A stretch of 64,000 nt of DNA from Colicola sp016286205 (lineage in GTDB: Bacteria; Bacteroidota; Bacteroidia; Bacteroidales; Paludibacteraceae), in the NCBI GenBank assembly GCA_016286205.1, contig JAEESF010000008.1, forward strand, positions 40,794 through 104,793, read 5' to 3'. Made by a program: the position numbers and the translations under genes. How positions within the stretch are numbered: position 1 is the stretch's first letter; each line of letters starts with the position of its first letter. Under the pieces are notes generated by a model, which saw only the letters and a program-made list of their open reading frames with translations, was not told where the DNA came from and did no database searches. This document shows, one piece after another, positions 1 through 8,832 of the stretch.

Positions 1-12
1 CCGCTAAAAATC

Positions 13-43
13 TTGCGTATATAAAAAAAAAGCAGTAATTTTG
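13..43 (+). promoter_or_regulatory. Bacteroidetes-type promoter of the B12 operon
   Basis: A TTG at 13-15 and the element TAATTTTG at 36-43 are separated by exactly 20 bases, matching the -33/-7 pattern used by the Bacteroidetes primary sigma factor. The riboswitch begins a few bases downstream, so the transcript would start at or just before its first helix. Confidence 0.75.
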
Positions 44-46
44 CAG

Positions 47-220
47 CGTATTTGGTTCGGACGGATACATCGTATCCGAAAGTGAAAAGGGAAACAGGTG
101 AGAATCCTGTACAGTCCGGCTGCTGTGAGTGCCAATAATCTTCATCTCAATGTCTGAACCACTGAGCGTAACGCTTGGGAAGGTGAGATGGGAGGCACAA
201 GTCAGAAGACCTGCCAATAC
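47..220 (+). promoter_or_regulatory. Cobalamin (B12) riboswitch upstream of btuB
   Basis: The RNA has the expected cobalamin aptamer blocks in order: an AGGGAA-type segment near 99, GTCCGGCTGCTGTGAGTG around 115-131, CCACTG near 159, and the B12 box AGTCAGAAGACCTGCC at 200-215. GTATTTGG near 48-55 can pair with CCAATAC at 214-220 to close the structure, with one bulge. Downstream, GTTGTCCC (231-238) can pair with GGGACGAAC (247-255), a stem ending just before the ATG at 257. I infer that bound B12 closes this stem and blocks translation of btuB. No U-rich terminator is visible before the gene. Confidence 0.93.
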
Positions 221-256
221 ATATAACATGGTTGTCCCCCGGGGATGGGACGAACA

Positions 257-2308
257 ATGAAGAGCAGGTATATTTTCATACTACTAGCCGCGCTTTGCGC
301 ACAGAGTCTGTTCGCCCAAGAGGCGGATAGTTCGCTATTTCGTATCAGCGAAGTAGAGGTAACTGCGCGCTCGCTGACGAAAGACGTGATAGTACCGCAG
401 ACCCTGAAAGGTGCGGAACTGCAGCGACTCAATTCGCTCAGCGTAGCCGATGCCTTGCGTTACTTCTCCGGAGTACAACTAAAGGACTATGGCGGCGTTG
501 GTGGCATCAAGACCATCAATATCCGTTCAATGGGCAGTCAGCATACGGCTGTATATTACAACGGTGTGCAGTTGGGAAATGCGCAGAATGGGCAGATAGA
601 TCTGGGCCGTTTCTCGCTGGACAACATAGAGGCCGTTGAACTCTACAATGGTCAGAAGAGCGATATTTTTCAATCGGCCAGGGAATTCGGTGCCGCCGGC
701 AATGTCTATCTAACGACTCGCCGCCCGTATTTCAAAGAAGGAGAGAAAGTGCATGCGCACCTGCAGATGCGAGCAGGCTCGTTCGACCTGGCTAATCCAT
801 CGGTAGGAGTGGACGTGCGGTTGACCGAAGGATTGTCGCTGACGATGGATGCGGAATATGTCTATTCGAGTGGTCGTTACCCATTCCGCTATCGCCGTGT
901 ATTCCCAAACGGCGAAACAGCCTACGACACGACGGCTATACGCGAGAACAGCGATATCAATGCCGTGCGAGCAGAAGTGGGGCTTCACCACTACTACAGC
1001 AACACCGGTTTCTGGCGTATCCATGCGTACAACTACTGGAGCGAACGCGGTATACCCGGTGCGATAGTGAATAATGTTTGGCGTAGCGGAGAGCGGTTGA
1101 ATGACCGCAATAGCTTCGTTCAAGCGCAATGGCAGGACGAACTGCTGAACCGGTGGAACATACGTGCGCTAGTGAAATATGCCAACGACTATACGCATTA
1201 TCGCAATTTCGACGAACGACTGCTACCGAGCAATAACGAATATCTGCAACACGAACTATACGCCTCGCTGAGCAACAAAATACGTATCTTCAATTGGTGG
1301 GATATAGCTCTGGCGTATGACTATCAGTTCAACGCACTCAATAGGGACAATCTGTTGCTGACAGTGGCCGAAACTGAGCATTTCTCGCGTCACTCACATT
1401 GGCTGAGTGCTGCTACGGCGTTCAATATCAAGGAATATCTGCGTCTGCAAGCCAGCGTGCTGATGACTGCGGTGGATGATGGTGCCAAGCGAGTAGCCAA
1501 AGGCGATGCTAAACCTAAAGTGACGCCAGCTTTTTTCCTCTCTTTCCGCCCGTACCCGAAGATAGACCTTAGCCTCAATGCTTTCTACAAGCAGAGTTAC
1601 CGCTATCCGACATTCAACGACCTCTACTACACCGATTTGGGCAATGCCAATCTGCGACCTGAATTAGCTCGTCAGCATTCGGTCAGCATCGATTATCGGG
1701 TCAAGAGCCAGAAGTCAAAAGCCGAGAGTGGAGAAGTGGGCTACGATATCCATCTGTCGGCGTCATATTACTACAACCGCGTGACTGATAAGATAATCGC
1801 TTATCCCAAAGGTCAGCAGTTCCGTTGGACGATGCTTAACCTGGGAACGGTCAAAATCAACGGTGTAGATGCTAACGGCGACGTGTCGCTCTTCCTGCCA
1901 CTTCGTTTCACTCTCCGCACACGGCTCAACTATACCTACCAGACGGCCATTGATGTAACCAATCCAAACGACACTTACTACGGCCATCAGATTCCTTATA
2001 TCCCTTGGCATAGCGGTAGTGTAGTGCTTGGCCTGGATTGGCAGAGCAAGCGTGGCGACCACTACGGATTCAACTATTCGTTCATCTACACAGGTGAACG
2101 TTACAGCCAGCAGGAAAACACTATTTACAACTACGTACAACCGTGGTACACCCACGACCTGTCCATATATGGCGAATGGATGGTACGCAACCATCTGCTC
2201 AAAGCTAATCTAGAAATCAATAACCTGTTGGGACAAGATTACGAAGTAATCCAGAATTTCCCAATGCCGAAACAAAATATTAGATGTCTACTATCCGTCA
2301 AATATTAG
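257..2308 (+). CDS. btuB: TonB-dependent cobalamin receptor, BtuB-like
   Basis: Outer-membrane beta-barrel that imports corrinoids using TonB energy. The product starts with a signal peptide ending near LFAQ, followed by a plug domain (roughly residues 30-150, with the segment SMGSQHTAVYYNGVQLG) and a barrel of about 530 residues ending in an aromatic-rich strand. The start at 257 (MKSRYIF) is preferred over the in-frame ATG at 245 because it gives a clean signal peptide and lies just after the regulatory stem. The cobalamin riboswitch directly upstream and the BtuG/H/F-like genes downstream make the substrate assignment strong. The next gene overlaps its 3' end by 25 bases in another frame, suggesting coupled translation. 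Confidence 0.92.
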   Translation: MKSRYIFILLAALCAQSLFAQEADSSLFRISEVEVTARSLTKDVIVPQTLKGAELQRLNSLSVADALRYFSGVQLKDYGGVGGIKTINIRSMGSQHTAVYYNGVQLGNAQNGQIDLGRFSLDNIEAVELYNGQKSDIFQSAREFGAAGNVYLTTRRPYFKEGEKVHAHLQMRAGSFDLANPSVGVDVRLTEGLSLTMDAEYVYSSGRYPFRYRRVFPNGETAYDTTAIRENSDINAVRAEVGLHHYYSNTGFWRIHAYNYWSERGIPGAIVNNVWRSGERLNDRNSFVQAQWQDELLNRWNIRALVKYANDYTHYRNFDERLLPSNNEYLQHELYASLSNKIRIFNWWDIALAYDYQFNALNRDNLLLTVAETEHFSRHSHWLSAATAFNIKEYLRLQASVLMTAVDDGAKRVAKGDAKPKVTPAFFLSFRPYPKIDLSLNAFYKQSYRYPTFNDLYYTDLGNANLRPELARQHSVSIDYRVKSQKSKAESGEVGYDIHLSASYYYNRVTDKIIAYPKGQQFRWTMLNLGTVKINGVDANGDVSLFLPLRFTLRTRLNYTYQTAIDVTNPNDTYYGHQIPYIPWHSGSVVLGLDWQSKRGDHYGFNYSFIYTGERYSQQENTIYNYVQPWYTHDLSIYGEWMVRNHLLKANLEINNLLGQDYEVIQNFPMPKQNIRCLLSVKY

Positions 2309-4167
2309 GAATATTGTGTGTAGCGCTGCTTTTGGCAGGATGTCGCGGCGACGAGATTATCTATCCGACGATTGGAACGCACATCACCGACGAAGTGCGT
2401 GAGGGAGGGCTGTATGTGCTTTGTGAAGGTAATATGGGCTCCAACAAAGCCCGTTTGGATTATATCAATCTGGAAACAGGCACCTATTACAGCAACTGGT
2501 ACGGCTCGCAAAATCCGCGTCAACTAAAGGAACTGGGCGATGTGGGCAACGATGTGCAGCAGTATGGCGGACGCCTGTATGCTGTGATTAATTGCTCGCA
2601 CAAGGTGGAGGTGATGGATTTACGTGCACGCCACATAGGCCAGATAGATTTGCCCAATTGCCGCTATATGGCTTTCCATGGCGACAAATTGTATGTCAGC
2701 GCATATGTGGGTAGTGTGGCAAATCCGGATCTCTTAGGCTCTGTCTATGAGGTAGATACAGCCACTCTGCAAGTGACGCGCGAAGTGAAAGTAGGTCATC
2801 AGCCGGATGAATTGTGCATCGCAGATGGCAAGCTATATGTTTGTAATTCAGGCGGTTATCTAACTAATCAATACGACTCAACAGTATCGGTGGTGGATTT
2901 GAGTTCGTTTACGGAAACAGAGAAAATCACTGTGGGACTAAATCCTACGCGTCTTCGTCGCGACAATCAAGGCCATCTGTGGGTTTGCTGTCAAGGCAAC
3001 TACCAAAATCACAAGCCTGGTGTAATAATCCTGGACCAGACCGGCAATATTTTGCAGCAGATACTAACGCCGTGCGCTAATATATCGATACAAGGCACAA
3101 CAGCCTACATACTTGATAATGAAGCCACTAAACTGCGCGCGTACTCGACAATAGACTTCTCGGAGCTACCACAACCTATCAATATCTCATCGTATGAACA
3201 TCCGTATGGCCTATTGGCGACAAGCGATGCACTCTATATCACAGACGCCAAGAACTATGTCTCGTCCGGCGTGCTGCATTGCTACAGTTACGATGGGCGT
3301 GAGCATTGGAACGCGAAAACGGGCGATATACCTGGCCATCTATGCCGTGTGACGGGAGCCTATGACCTCCATCCGGATACTACACACCATGATACAGTGT
3401 CGACTTATTCGCCGTACATCACGCGAGTATTTGAGTATGTGCCGGCTATGGGGCAGTTTGTCAACGAATTGCCGAAATATGAGGAAGGTGATAATGCGGA
3501 GAGTATGTGCCGCAAATGTGAACAGGCCATTGCCAATAACGCCGGAGGCATGATTTCTTTAGGCGGGTGGGGCGGATACGTCACGTTTGGCTTCGACCAT
3601 GCTATAGAGAACAAAGAGGGGCGAGACCTGCAGATATTGGGCAACGCTTTCTATATGAGCGGTAGTACAGAATACGGCAGTAGTGAACCGGGCATTGTAC
3701 TGGTTAGTCGTGATGAGAACAAGAATGGGCTGCCGGACGACACCTGGTACGAACTGAAAGGTTGCTTGTACGACAATCCTACAACAGAACACAGTTTCTC
3801 TCGCACCTATACTCGCGAGAGCGATACAGTGCATAATAGTTTCCACGATCATCCGTATTATCCCCAATGGATTGCGGCGGAGAGTATGACATTTACGGGA
3901 ACCAGACTTGCGCCTCAGACAGAGGTAATAAATGGGCAGAATGTGCAGCGGATTCTTGATTATGGCTACGTGGACAACAAACCCAATAGAGATAAGGAAG
4001 GCACATCATTTGATTTTTCGTGGGCGATAGATGCGTACGGCAATCCTGTTAGTCTGCCGACAGTGGATTTCGTGCGTGTCTATAACGCCGCGGATGAGAT
4101 ACTGGGGACTACCGGCGAACTGAGTACAGAAGTGGCCGGAGCCATAGATTTACATATTGAGCAATAG
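2284..4167 (+). CDS. btuG: BtuG-like surface lipoprotein: beta-propeller plus C-terminal domain
   Basis: Predicted surface-exposed lipoprotein that captures B12 and passes it to BtuB. The signal peptide ends in the lipobox LLLAGC, and the next residues (RGDE) are acidic, like the Bacteroidetes surface-export signal. Residues about 40-370 form YncE/DUF5074-like propeller blades (repeats such as VGHQPDELCIADGKLYV and VGLNPTRLRRD), as in the known B12 binder BtuG. From about residue 400 a second domain begins (GGMISLGGWGGYVTFGFDHA, later NGLPDDTWYELKG) of a kind seen in Bacteroidetes surface proteins. It overlaps btuB. Family knowledge supports B12 binding; the role of the second domain is unknown. 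Confidence 0.82.
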   Translation: MSTIRQILGILCVALLLAGCRGDEIIYPTIGTHITDEVREGGLYVLCEGNMGSNKARLDYINLETGTYYSNWYGSQNPRQLKELGDVGNDVQQYGGRLYAVINCSHKVEVMDLRARHIGQIDLPNCRYMAFHGDKLYVSAYVGSVANPDLLGSVYEVDTATLQVTREVKVGHQPDELCIADGKLYVCNSGGYLTNQYDSTVSVVDLSSFTETEKITVGLNPTRLRRDNQGHLWVCCQGNYQNHKPGVIILDQTGNILQQILTPCANISIQGTTAYILDNEATKLRAYSTIDFSELPQPINISSYEHPYGLLATSDALYITDAKNYVSSGVLHCYSYDGREHWNAKTGDIPGHLCRVTGAYDLHPDTTHHDTVSTYSPYITRVFEYVPAMGQFVNELPKYEEGDNAESMCRKCEQAIANNAGGMISLGGWGGYVTFGFDHAIENKEGRDLQILGNAFYMSGSTEYGSSEPGIVLVSRDENKNGLPDDTWYELKGCLYDNPTTEHSFSRTYTRESDTVHNSFHDHPYYPQWIAAESMTFTGTRLAPQTEVINGQNVQRILDYGYVDNKPNRDKEGTSFDFSWAIDAYGNPVSLPTVDFVRVYNAADEILGTTGELSTEVAGAIDLHIEQ

Positions 4168-4220
4168 TGCGAAATACATTTACAACTAACATTTATTAAC
4201 CAACAAAAAACAAAACACAA

Positions 4221-5786
4221 ATGAAAAAGATTTTCTTTTTAGCGTCAGTTCTTCTTGCAAGTCTGACCATTTCTGCAGAGGTTTTTACTCTTGACCTGAG
4301 TAACCCGACTGATCCTACAGAGTTTGTTTTCAACGCAAATGATGTATGGGAAAGCACCTGTGACTCTTCTGTTCAATCGTTTGAAGCGCAGATTTTTGCT
4401 TTCACAAAGAGTCTAGATGGTCGTTCCTACGGAGGAACATCCTGGAATGGATTTACGGTAAGTAAAGCAACCTCGGGTGACTATTATGCTAACTACAAGA
4501 GAGGTGGGGTCAAAGGCGTAGGCAGTCCTTATGTACTGGCTTATTACAACGAATGGTGGCTTATGGACCCAAACAACGATGATGCCACTTCATCGAACAA
4601 GATCATTTTTAACGATGGTAATGCCTACTATCCGCGTTATGTCTATCTGAACAATGTGCTGATTAGTTACAGCGACATTATGAACGGTAACGACTTTGGT
4701 GGACGTGCATTCAAAAAAGGAGACAAGTTTGGTGTCAAGATTGAGGGATTGGATGATGAGTTCTATCCAGATGGAAGCGAAGTAACGTATCTCCTGGCAG
4801 ACTATACTTCGGACAACGAGGAAGAATGGTTTGTTAATACAGAGTGGGCCAAGGTTGACTTGACAGAACTGGGCGCAGTGTACGGTTTGCAGTTCACCGT
4901 ATTCTCTACCGATCAAGGCATGTACGGAACCAACACAGCTACTTATTTCGCATTGGATGGACTGACTGTTTCTACTTTGCCTACAGATATCCTTCCTGCC
5001 GGATTTGAGAATGAAGCAGAGGGAATCAATGTTGCACACGCAGATACCTGCTGGCAAGGCGCAACTACTCCTGCAGTTGGTACGCATATTTGGAGTAGCG
5101 GTGATTACAATTTCGCTTCCTATACCAATGATTGGGGCGAATGGGGTGTTGGCTACAATGGTATCACTGTTTCGAATGAGAAATCCAATGAATTCAACGG
5201 ATTTGAGTATTATCGCAGTGCAAAAGGCGGTGCATACGAAGGCAACAACTTTGCAGTGTGGAATGATCCGTACAAAGAAAATGTAGACGCACATTTTTCC
5301 GCACGCGTTGTTCCTGGATTCTTTGTTAACAATAGTGCATATGCGGCTAATTCAATGAATAATGGCGATAGCTATGCTAAGAAATTCGATGCTACCGATT
5401 GGTTCAAACTAACTATAACCGGTTCCAAGGAAGGCTCGACTGTAGGTTCGGTTGACTTCTACTTGGCACAAGAAGGCAAATATGTTAACGAGTGGACCTA
5501 TGTTGACCTTTCTACTCTCGGTGAGATAGATGCTATTAAATTCAGTCTTTCCAGTAGCGATGCAAGCGCTTATGGAATGAATACTCCTGCATACTTCTGC
5601 ATGGATAACTTTGGCTTCGAGAAACCTGAAGGTTATGTAGTTCCTGCAATGGCTGAATTCGATTTGAGCGAAGGCGTTGAGAATGTTAATGCCGCTGTTA
5701 AGGCTACTAAGGTATTGCGCAACGGTCAGATAATCATCGTTCGTGGTGATGCCGAGTACACTGTAATCGGTCAAACCGTCAAGTAA
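4221..5786 (+). CDS. Secreted tandem DUF4465 protein, BtuH-like B12 binder
   Basis: A 521-residue exported protein. The signal peptide MKKIFFLASVLLASLTISA has no lipobox. Two related halves follow: one around residues 20-255 (GTSWNGFTVS; FKKGDKFGVKI) and one around 275-485 (WGVGYNGITVS; TDWFKLTITGSKEG). Both resemble DUF4465, the fold of the BtuH B12-binding proteins as I recall it. The last ~28 residues form a tag (K..RNGQIII...YTVIGQTVK) resembling a type IX secretion signal, shared with two other proteins in this window. Its place between BtuG-like and BtuF-like genes supports a role in B12 capture. The stop codon overlaps the next start (TAATG). Confidence 0.75.
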   Translation: MKKIFFLASVLLASLTISAEVFTLDLSNPTDPTEFVFNANDVWESTCDSSVQSFEAQIFAFTKSLDGRSYGGTSWNGFTVSKATSGDYYANYKRGGVKGVGSPYVLAYYNEWWLMDPNNDDATSSNKIIFNDGNAYYPRYVYLNNVLISYSDIMNGNDFGGRAFKKGDKFGVKIEGLDDEFYPDGSEVTYLLADYTSDNEEEWFVNTEWAKVDLTELGAVYGLQFTVFSTDQGMYGTNTATYFALDGLTVSTLPTDILPAGFENEAEGINVAHADTCWQGATTPAVGTHIWSSGDYNFASYTNDWGEWGVGYNGITVSNEKSNEFNGFEYYRSAKGGAYEGNNFAVWNDPYKENVDAHFSARVVPGFFVNNSAYAANSMNNGDSYAKKFDATDWFKLTITGSKEGSTVGSVDFYLAQEGKYVNEWTYVDLSTLGEIDAIKFSLSSSDASAYGMNTPAYFCMDNFGFEKPEGYVVPAMAEFDLSEGVENVNAAVKATKVLRNGQIIIVRGDAEYTVIGQTVK

Positions 5787-6802
5787 TGAGGCGTATACTG
5801 CCGATATTATTGCTCACGCTTTGTTTCGTCGGGTGCGTTAAGCACTCGGCGGAGCAGAGTAGTGTGCCTGCGGGAAACAAGTATGCCGAGGGATTTCAGT
5901 TGACTGAAACGGACAGTGGTATCGTTGTTGAGGTATTTCAACCTTACACCCGTCTACTGGTCACCAAACCGTATAGCCGCCTGGCGACGATGAGCACTGT
6001 ACAAGTAGGCTTCTTGTATGCCATTGATGCAACTGATGCATTAGTTGCAGTATGTAATCCGGAACTCATTTTTACGCCATTACGAGGCGATGAGATTGAT
6101 CTTGGTGACAGTATGAAACCTAGTGCCGAACGAGTGCTCCAGGCCAATCTAGATTTACTCTTGGCAGTCAATTACGGGCAATACGACAATCTGGAGGCTG
6201 CTAGACTGGAGAAACTGGGGGTGCCGATCATTTATATCAACGAATGGCAAGAAGGTTCTCCGTTGGCTCGTGCTGAGTGGCTTCGCCTCCTAGGCGCGCT
6301 CACTGGCCATCTGCATGAGGCAGATTCGGTCTTTGCAGAAGTGGAAGAGAAATATTTGAGTCTGGAACGTTCAGCTAGCAACGTAAAAATCATGAGCGGC
6401 AATAATTTCCGCGGTACATGGTATGTGCCTAGCGGGAAGAACTATCTGGCCTATCTGTTTAAGGATGCGGGGGCTGACTATCCGTTCTATAAAGACGAAC
6501 GCGCCACCTCTATTCCGTTGACCATAGAAGAAACGTTATGCTATTTTGGCGAAGCAGACGTATGGGTCGGCGCAGGAGGTAACAGTTTGGCGGAATTGGC
6601 GGACCTAGACGAGAAGCATACGTGGTTTAAGGCCTATAAAGACGATCGCGTCTATAATTGGCGCAAGCAAAGTAAAGAAGGCGGCGCAAATAACTTCTGG
6701 GAACGAGGTGTCGTCCATCCGGAAGAAATGTTAGAGGACGTTATCCATATTTTGGACAACGCCCCCGATAGTACGCTTCATTTCGCCAATAGGCTTTACT
6801 GA
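5786..6802 (+). CDS. btuF: BtuF-like ABC substrate-binding lipoprotein
   Basis: Periplasmic binding protein of the cobalamin/iron-siderophore class, predicted to receive B12 after BtuB and present it to an inner-membrane ABC transporter. The signal peptide ends in the lipobox CFVGC; the residues after the cysteine are not acidic, which suits a periplasm-facing lipoprotein. The segments PYSRLATMSTVQVGFLYAID, DLLLAVNYGQ and a long linking helix near residues 180-210 match the two-lobe fold. Translation appears coupled to the upstream gene by a TAATG overlap. No permease (BtuC) or ATPase (BtuD) gene follows; the 3' end overlaps a convergent gene by 7 bases. Confidence 0.85.
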   Translation: MRRILPILLLTLCFVGCVKHSAEQSSVPAGNKYAEGFQLTETDSGIVVEVFQPYTRLLVTKPYSRLATMSTVQVGFLYAIDATDALVAVCNPELIFTPLRGDEIDLGDSMKPSAERVLQANLDLLLAVNYGQYDNLEAARLEKLGVPIIYINEWQEGSPLARAEWLRLLGALTGHLHEADSVFAEVEEKYLSLERSASNVKIMSGNNFRGTWYVPSGKNYLAYLFKDAGADYPFYKDERATSIPLTIEETLCYFGEADVWVGAGGNSLAELADLDEKHTWFKAYKDDRVYNWRKQSKEGGANNFWERGVVHPEEMLEDVIHILDNAPDSTLHFANRLY

Positions 6803-6984
6803 AACATCTGAGCTATCTCAAGCAGACAATTCTTGCAAAGACAATCCCGATAGTGCGTGCGCAGAAATGCGCGCGTATTTTCGTTTAATGTAATTCCCGC
6901 GCATTGGCAGATAGCGGGATTCTCATGATGACAAACGAAAGGCGCGCCGCATCGCGGACACGCCTTATTGATTCCTTGGCTCAT
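6796..6984 (-). CDS. Small cysteine-rich CWC-type protein
   Basis: A 62-residue protein with the pattern CPRCGAPFVC, then CQC, then YRDCLCKNCL, which fits the cysteine-rich CWC family (probable zinc binder, function unknown). Its start overlaps the stop of the upstream amylase gene (TAATG on the minus strand), so it is probably translated by coupling in the same operon. It converges on the btuF-like gene with a 7-base overlap. The Cys spacing makes it a convincing real gene despite its size. Confidence 0.8.
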   Translation of the reverse strand: MSQGINKACPRCGAPFVCHHENPAICQCAGITLNENTRAFLRTHYRDCLCKNCLLEIAQMFQ

Positions 6985-8831
6985 TATTTCGTCAGTTTAA
7001 CGATCAGTGTGCTTAGGCCGGCCAGATTTAGTTCTTCGTTCATATCCACTTCTTCGCCAGTCATAGGGTCTATGCCAACGGCCTTATATTTGCCCAGAAT
7101 CTCAGCGTAATGGGCCGTAGGAATAGTGCGCGGCTCTTCTGACGCATTGGCAAAAACAAATACTGCCTCATCGTCATTATAACGGAAGAAAGCGTATGTG
7201 TTGTCACGGCTGAGGAAATGCATCGTGCGGCCATTGTGCAATACTGGCTCGCCCTTGCGCCAATTGAACAGACGACTCTGGAAATCGAACATCTTCTGCA
7301 TATCTTCTGTCACTTGGTCGCCTTGCGGCAGTGGTGCGCGGAGTAGGGAGTGGGCATTCGGATCACCATTAGCCGTCATACCGTACTCATCGCCGTAGAG
7401 CACTTGTGGAATACCGCGCATGGTAGCCAACAGCACATACGCCAGTTTGACTCGACGCAAATCTTTATCCTTAACCACATCCGCAATACGCGCCATATCG
7501 TGGTTGCCGAGGAATGTAAATAATTTGTTTACATCCGCATACATATAATCCATCGCTACGGCATCATATACGCGTGTCAAGCCATTTCCCCAACCTGTGC
7601 CATCATTCTCCAGTGCTTGGCGAATAGCTTCCTCTACAGGGAAATCCATGACGGTTGGCAGATTGCTGTCAAAACCATCAAAGTTCTTTGTTCCGCTCTG
7701 CCAATAGGCCACTGCAGACGCAGGACGCGTCCAACATTCACCCACAATATTGATATTTGGATATTCCTTGCGAATTGCTGCAAGCCAATCAGCCGCAGGC
7801 TGCTTTTCTATGTAAGGGTAAGTATCTACGCGCAGACCATCCAGATTGGCGTACTCAATCCACCAAATAGCCCATAGTTGGAAATACTTCAGTAGGTCCG
7901 GATTCTCCAGATTCATATCTGGCATTGGATGGTCGAACCAACCGCGGTTGCTAAGTTGACGGTCGTATTCCGAAGCATTGATGTCATAATTAGCGGAGAA
8001 AACATTGTTGGTATTGGTGAACTCTGGGAACTGGTTGATCCAGTCTTTGTATGGCAGGTCAGCCATCCACCAGTGTGCAGAGCCACAGTGGTTAGGAACC
8101 ATGTCCATCAGTATCTTAATGCCTTTATCGTGCGCTTTCTGTACCATTTGCGCGTAGAGCGAGTTGCTTCCGTAACGCGGGTCAATGTGATAATAATCGG
8201 AACATGCGTAGCCATGATAACTCCAAGCTTGCTCATCGTCGCCCAGTAGCGGAGTAGGCCAGATAGCGGTACAACCGAGTTTTGCAATATGGTCTAGTGA
8301 GTTGATAATTCCCTGAATATCACCTCCCCAACGGCCGTCAACATTGCTTTTGGCGGCTTTCTCACGAGTGTTGTCGGTCGAGTTATTGCTCTCATCCCCA
8401 TCCACAAAACGGTCAGACATAATCAAGTATACAACATCGGCAGTGGTAAAACTCTCGCGTTCACGACTGCCTGCACGACGCTCGCTTATGACATAGTCAT
8501 AAGTTGCTTTTTTGTTGCCCTTCTTCAGCGTAATACGATACATGCCCGGTTGGAAAACGCCGAAGTCGACAAACAAGTAGTTCGGACTCTCTGCATTATG
8601 CTGTTTTCCGGGCACTAAGCCTATACACTCGCCGCGCATCACTTTCCCGTTAATCACCTGCTGCACACTTACTTTGGCATCTTTTAAGTCTTCGCCATGG
8701 AACATCAGCGTCAGAGGCGTTTCCATGCCTGTCCACCAACTCAAAGGCTCAACTTGTTGAATCTTAGGTGCTGCCATCGACCCTTGTGCACAGAGTAGGG
8801 CAGCTACAAGAATAGAAAAATACTTTTTCAT
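6984..8831 (-). CDS. Secreted GH13 alpha-amylase/neopullulanase
   Basis: Hydrolyses alpha-1,4/1,6-glucans such as maltodextrin or pullulan, probably in the periplasm. The start at 8831 (MKKYFSILVAALLCAQGSMA) gives a clean signal peptide; an in-frame ATG five codons upstream is less likely. An N-terminal beta domain (about residues 22-105) is followed by the catalytic barrel with the four GH13 regions: DMVPNHCG, GLRVDTYPY (nucleophile Asp), GECW (acid/base Glu) and FLGNHDMAR. A C-terminal beta domain completes it. Length and N-domain fit cyclomaltodextrinase/neopullulanase enzymes (SusA-like). There are no SusC/D partners here. It sits two bases after yihY and is coupled to the CWC gene. Confidence 0.9.
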   Translation of the reverse strand: MKKYFSILVAALLCAQGSMAAPKIQQVEPLSWWTGMETPLTLMFHGEDLKDAKVSVQQVINGKVMRGECIGLVPGKQHNAESPNYLFVDFGVFQPGMYRITLKKGNKKATYDYVISERRAGSRERESFTTADVVYLIMSDRFVDGDESNNSTDNTREKAAKSNVDGRWGGDIQGIINSLDHIAKLGCTAIWPTPLLGDDEQAWSYHGYACSDYYHIDPRYGSNSLYAQMVQKAHDKGIKILMDMVPNHCGSAHWWMADLPYKDWINQFPEFTNTNNVFSANYDINASEYDRQLSNRGWFDHPMPDMNLENPDLLKYFQLWAIWWIEYANLDGLRVDTYPYIEKQPAADWLAAIRKEYPNINIVGECWTRPASAVAYWQSGTKNFDGFDSNLPTVMDFPVEEAIRQALENDGTGWGNGLTRVYDAVAMDYMYADVNKLFTFLGNHDMARIADVVKDKDLRRVKLAYVLLATMRGIPQVLYGDEYGMTANGDPNAHSLLRAPLPQGDQVTEDMQKMFDFQSRLFNWRKGEPVLHNGRTMHFLSRDNTYAFFRYNDDEAVFVFANASEEPRTIPTAHYAEILGKYKAVGIDPMTGEEVDMNEELNLAGLSTLIVKLTK

Positions 8832-8832
8832 A

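Noticed and set aside
6796..6984. The 62-codon minus-strand frame as a shadow of btuF
   Set aside because: Considered spurious at first, but the CPxCG...CLCxxCL pattern and the TAATG overlap with the amylase gene make it a real CWC-type gene, so it was kept as a feature.
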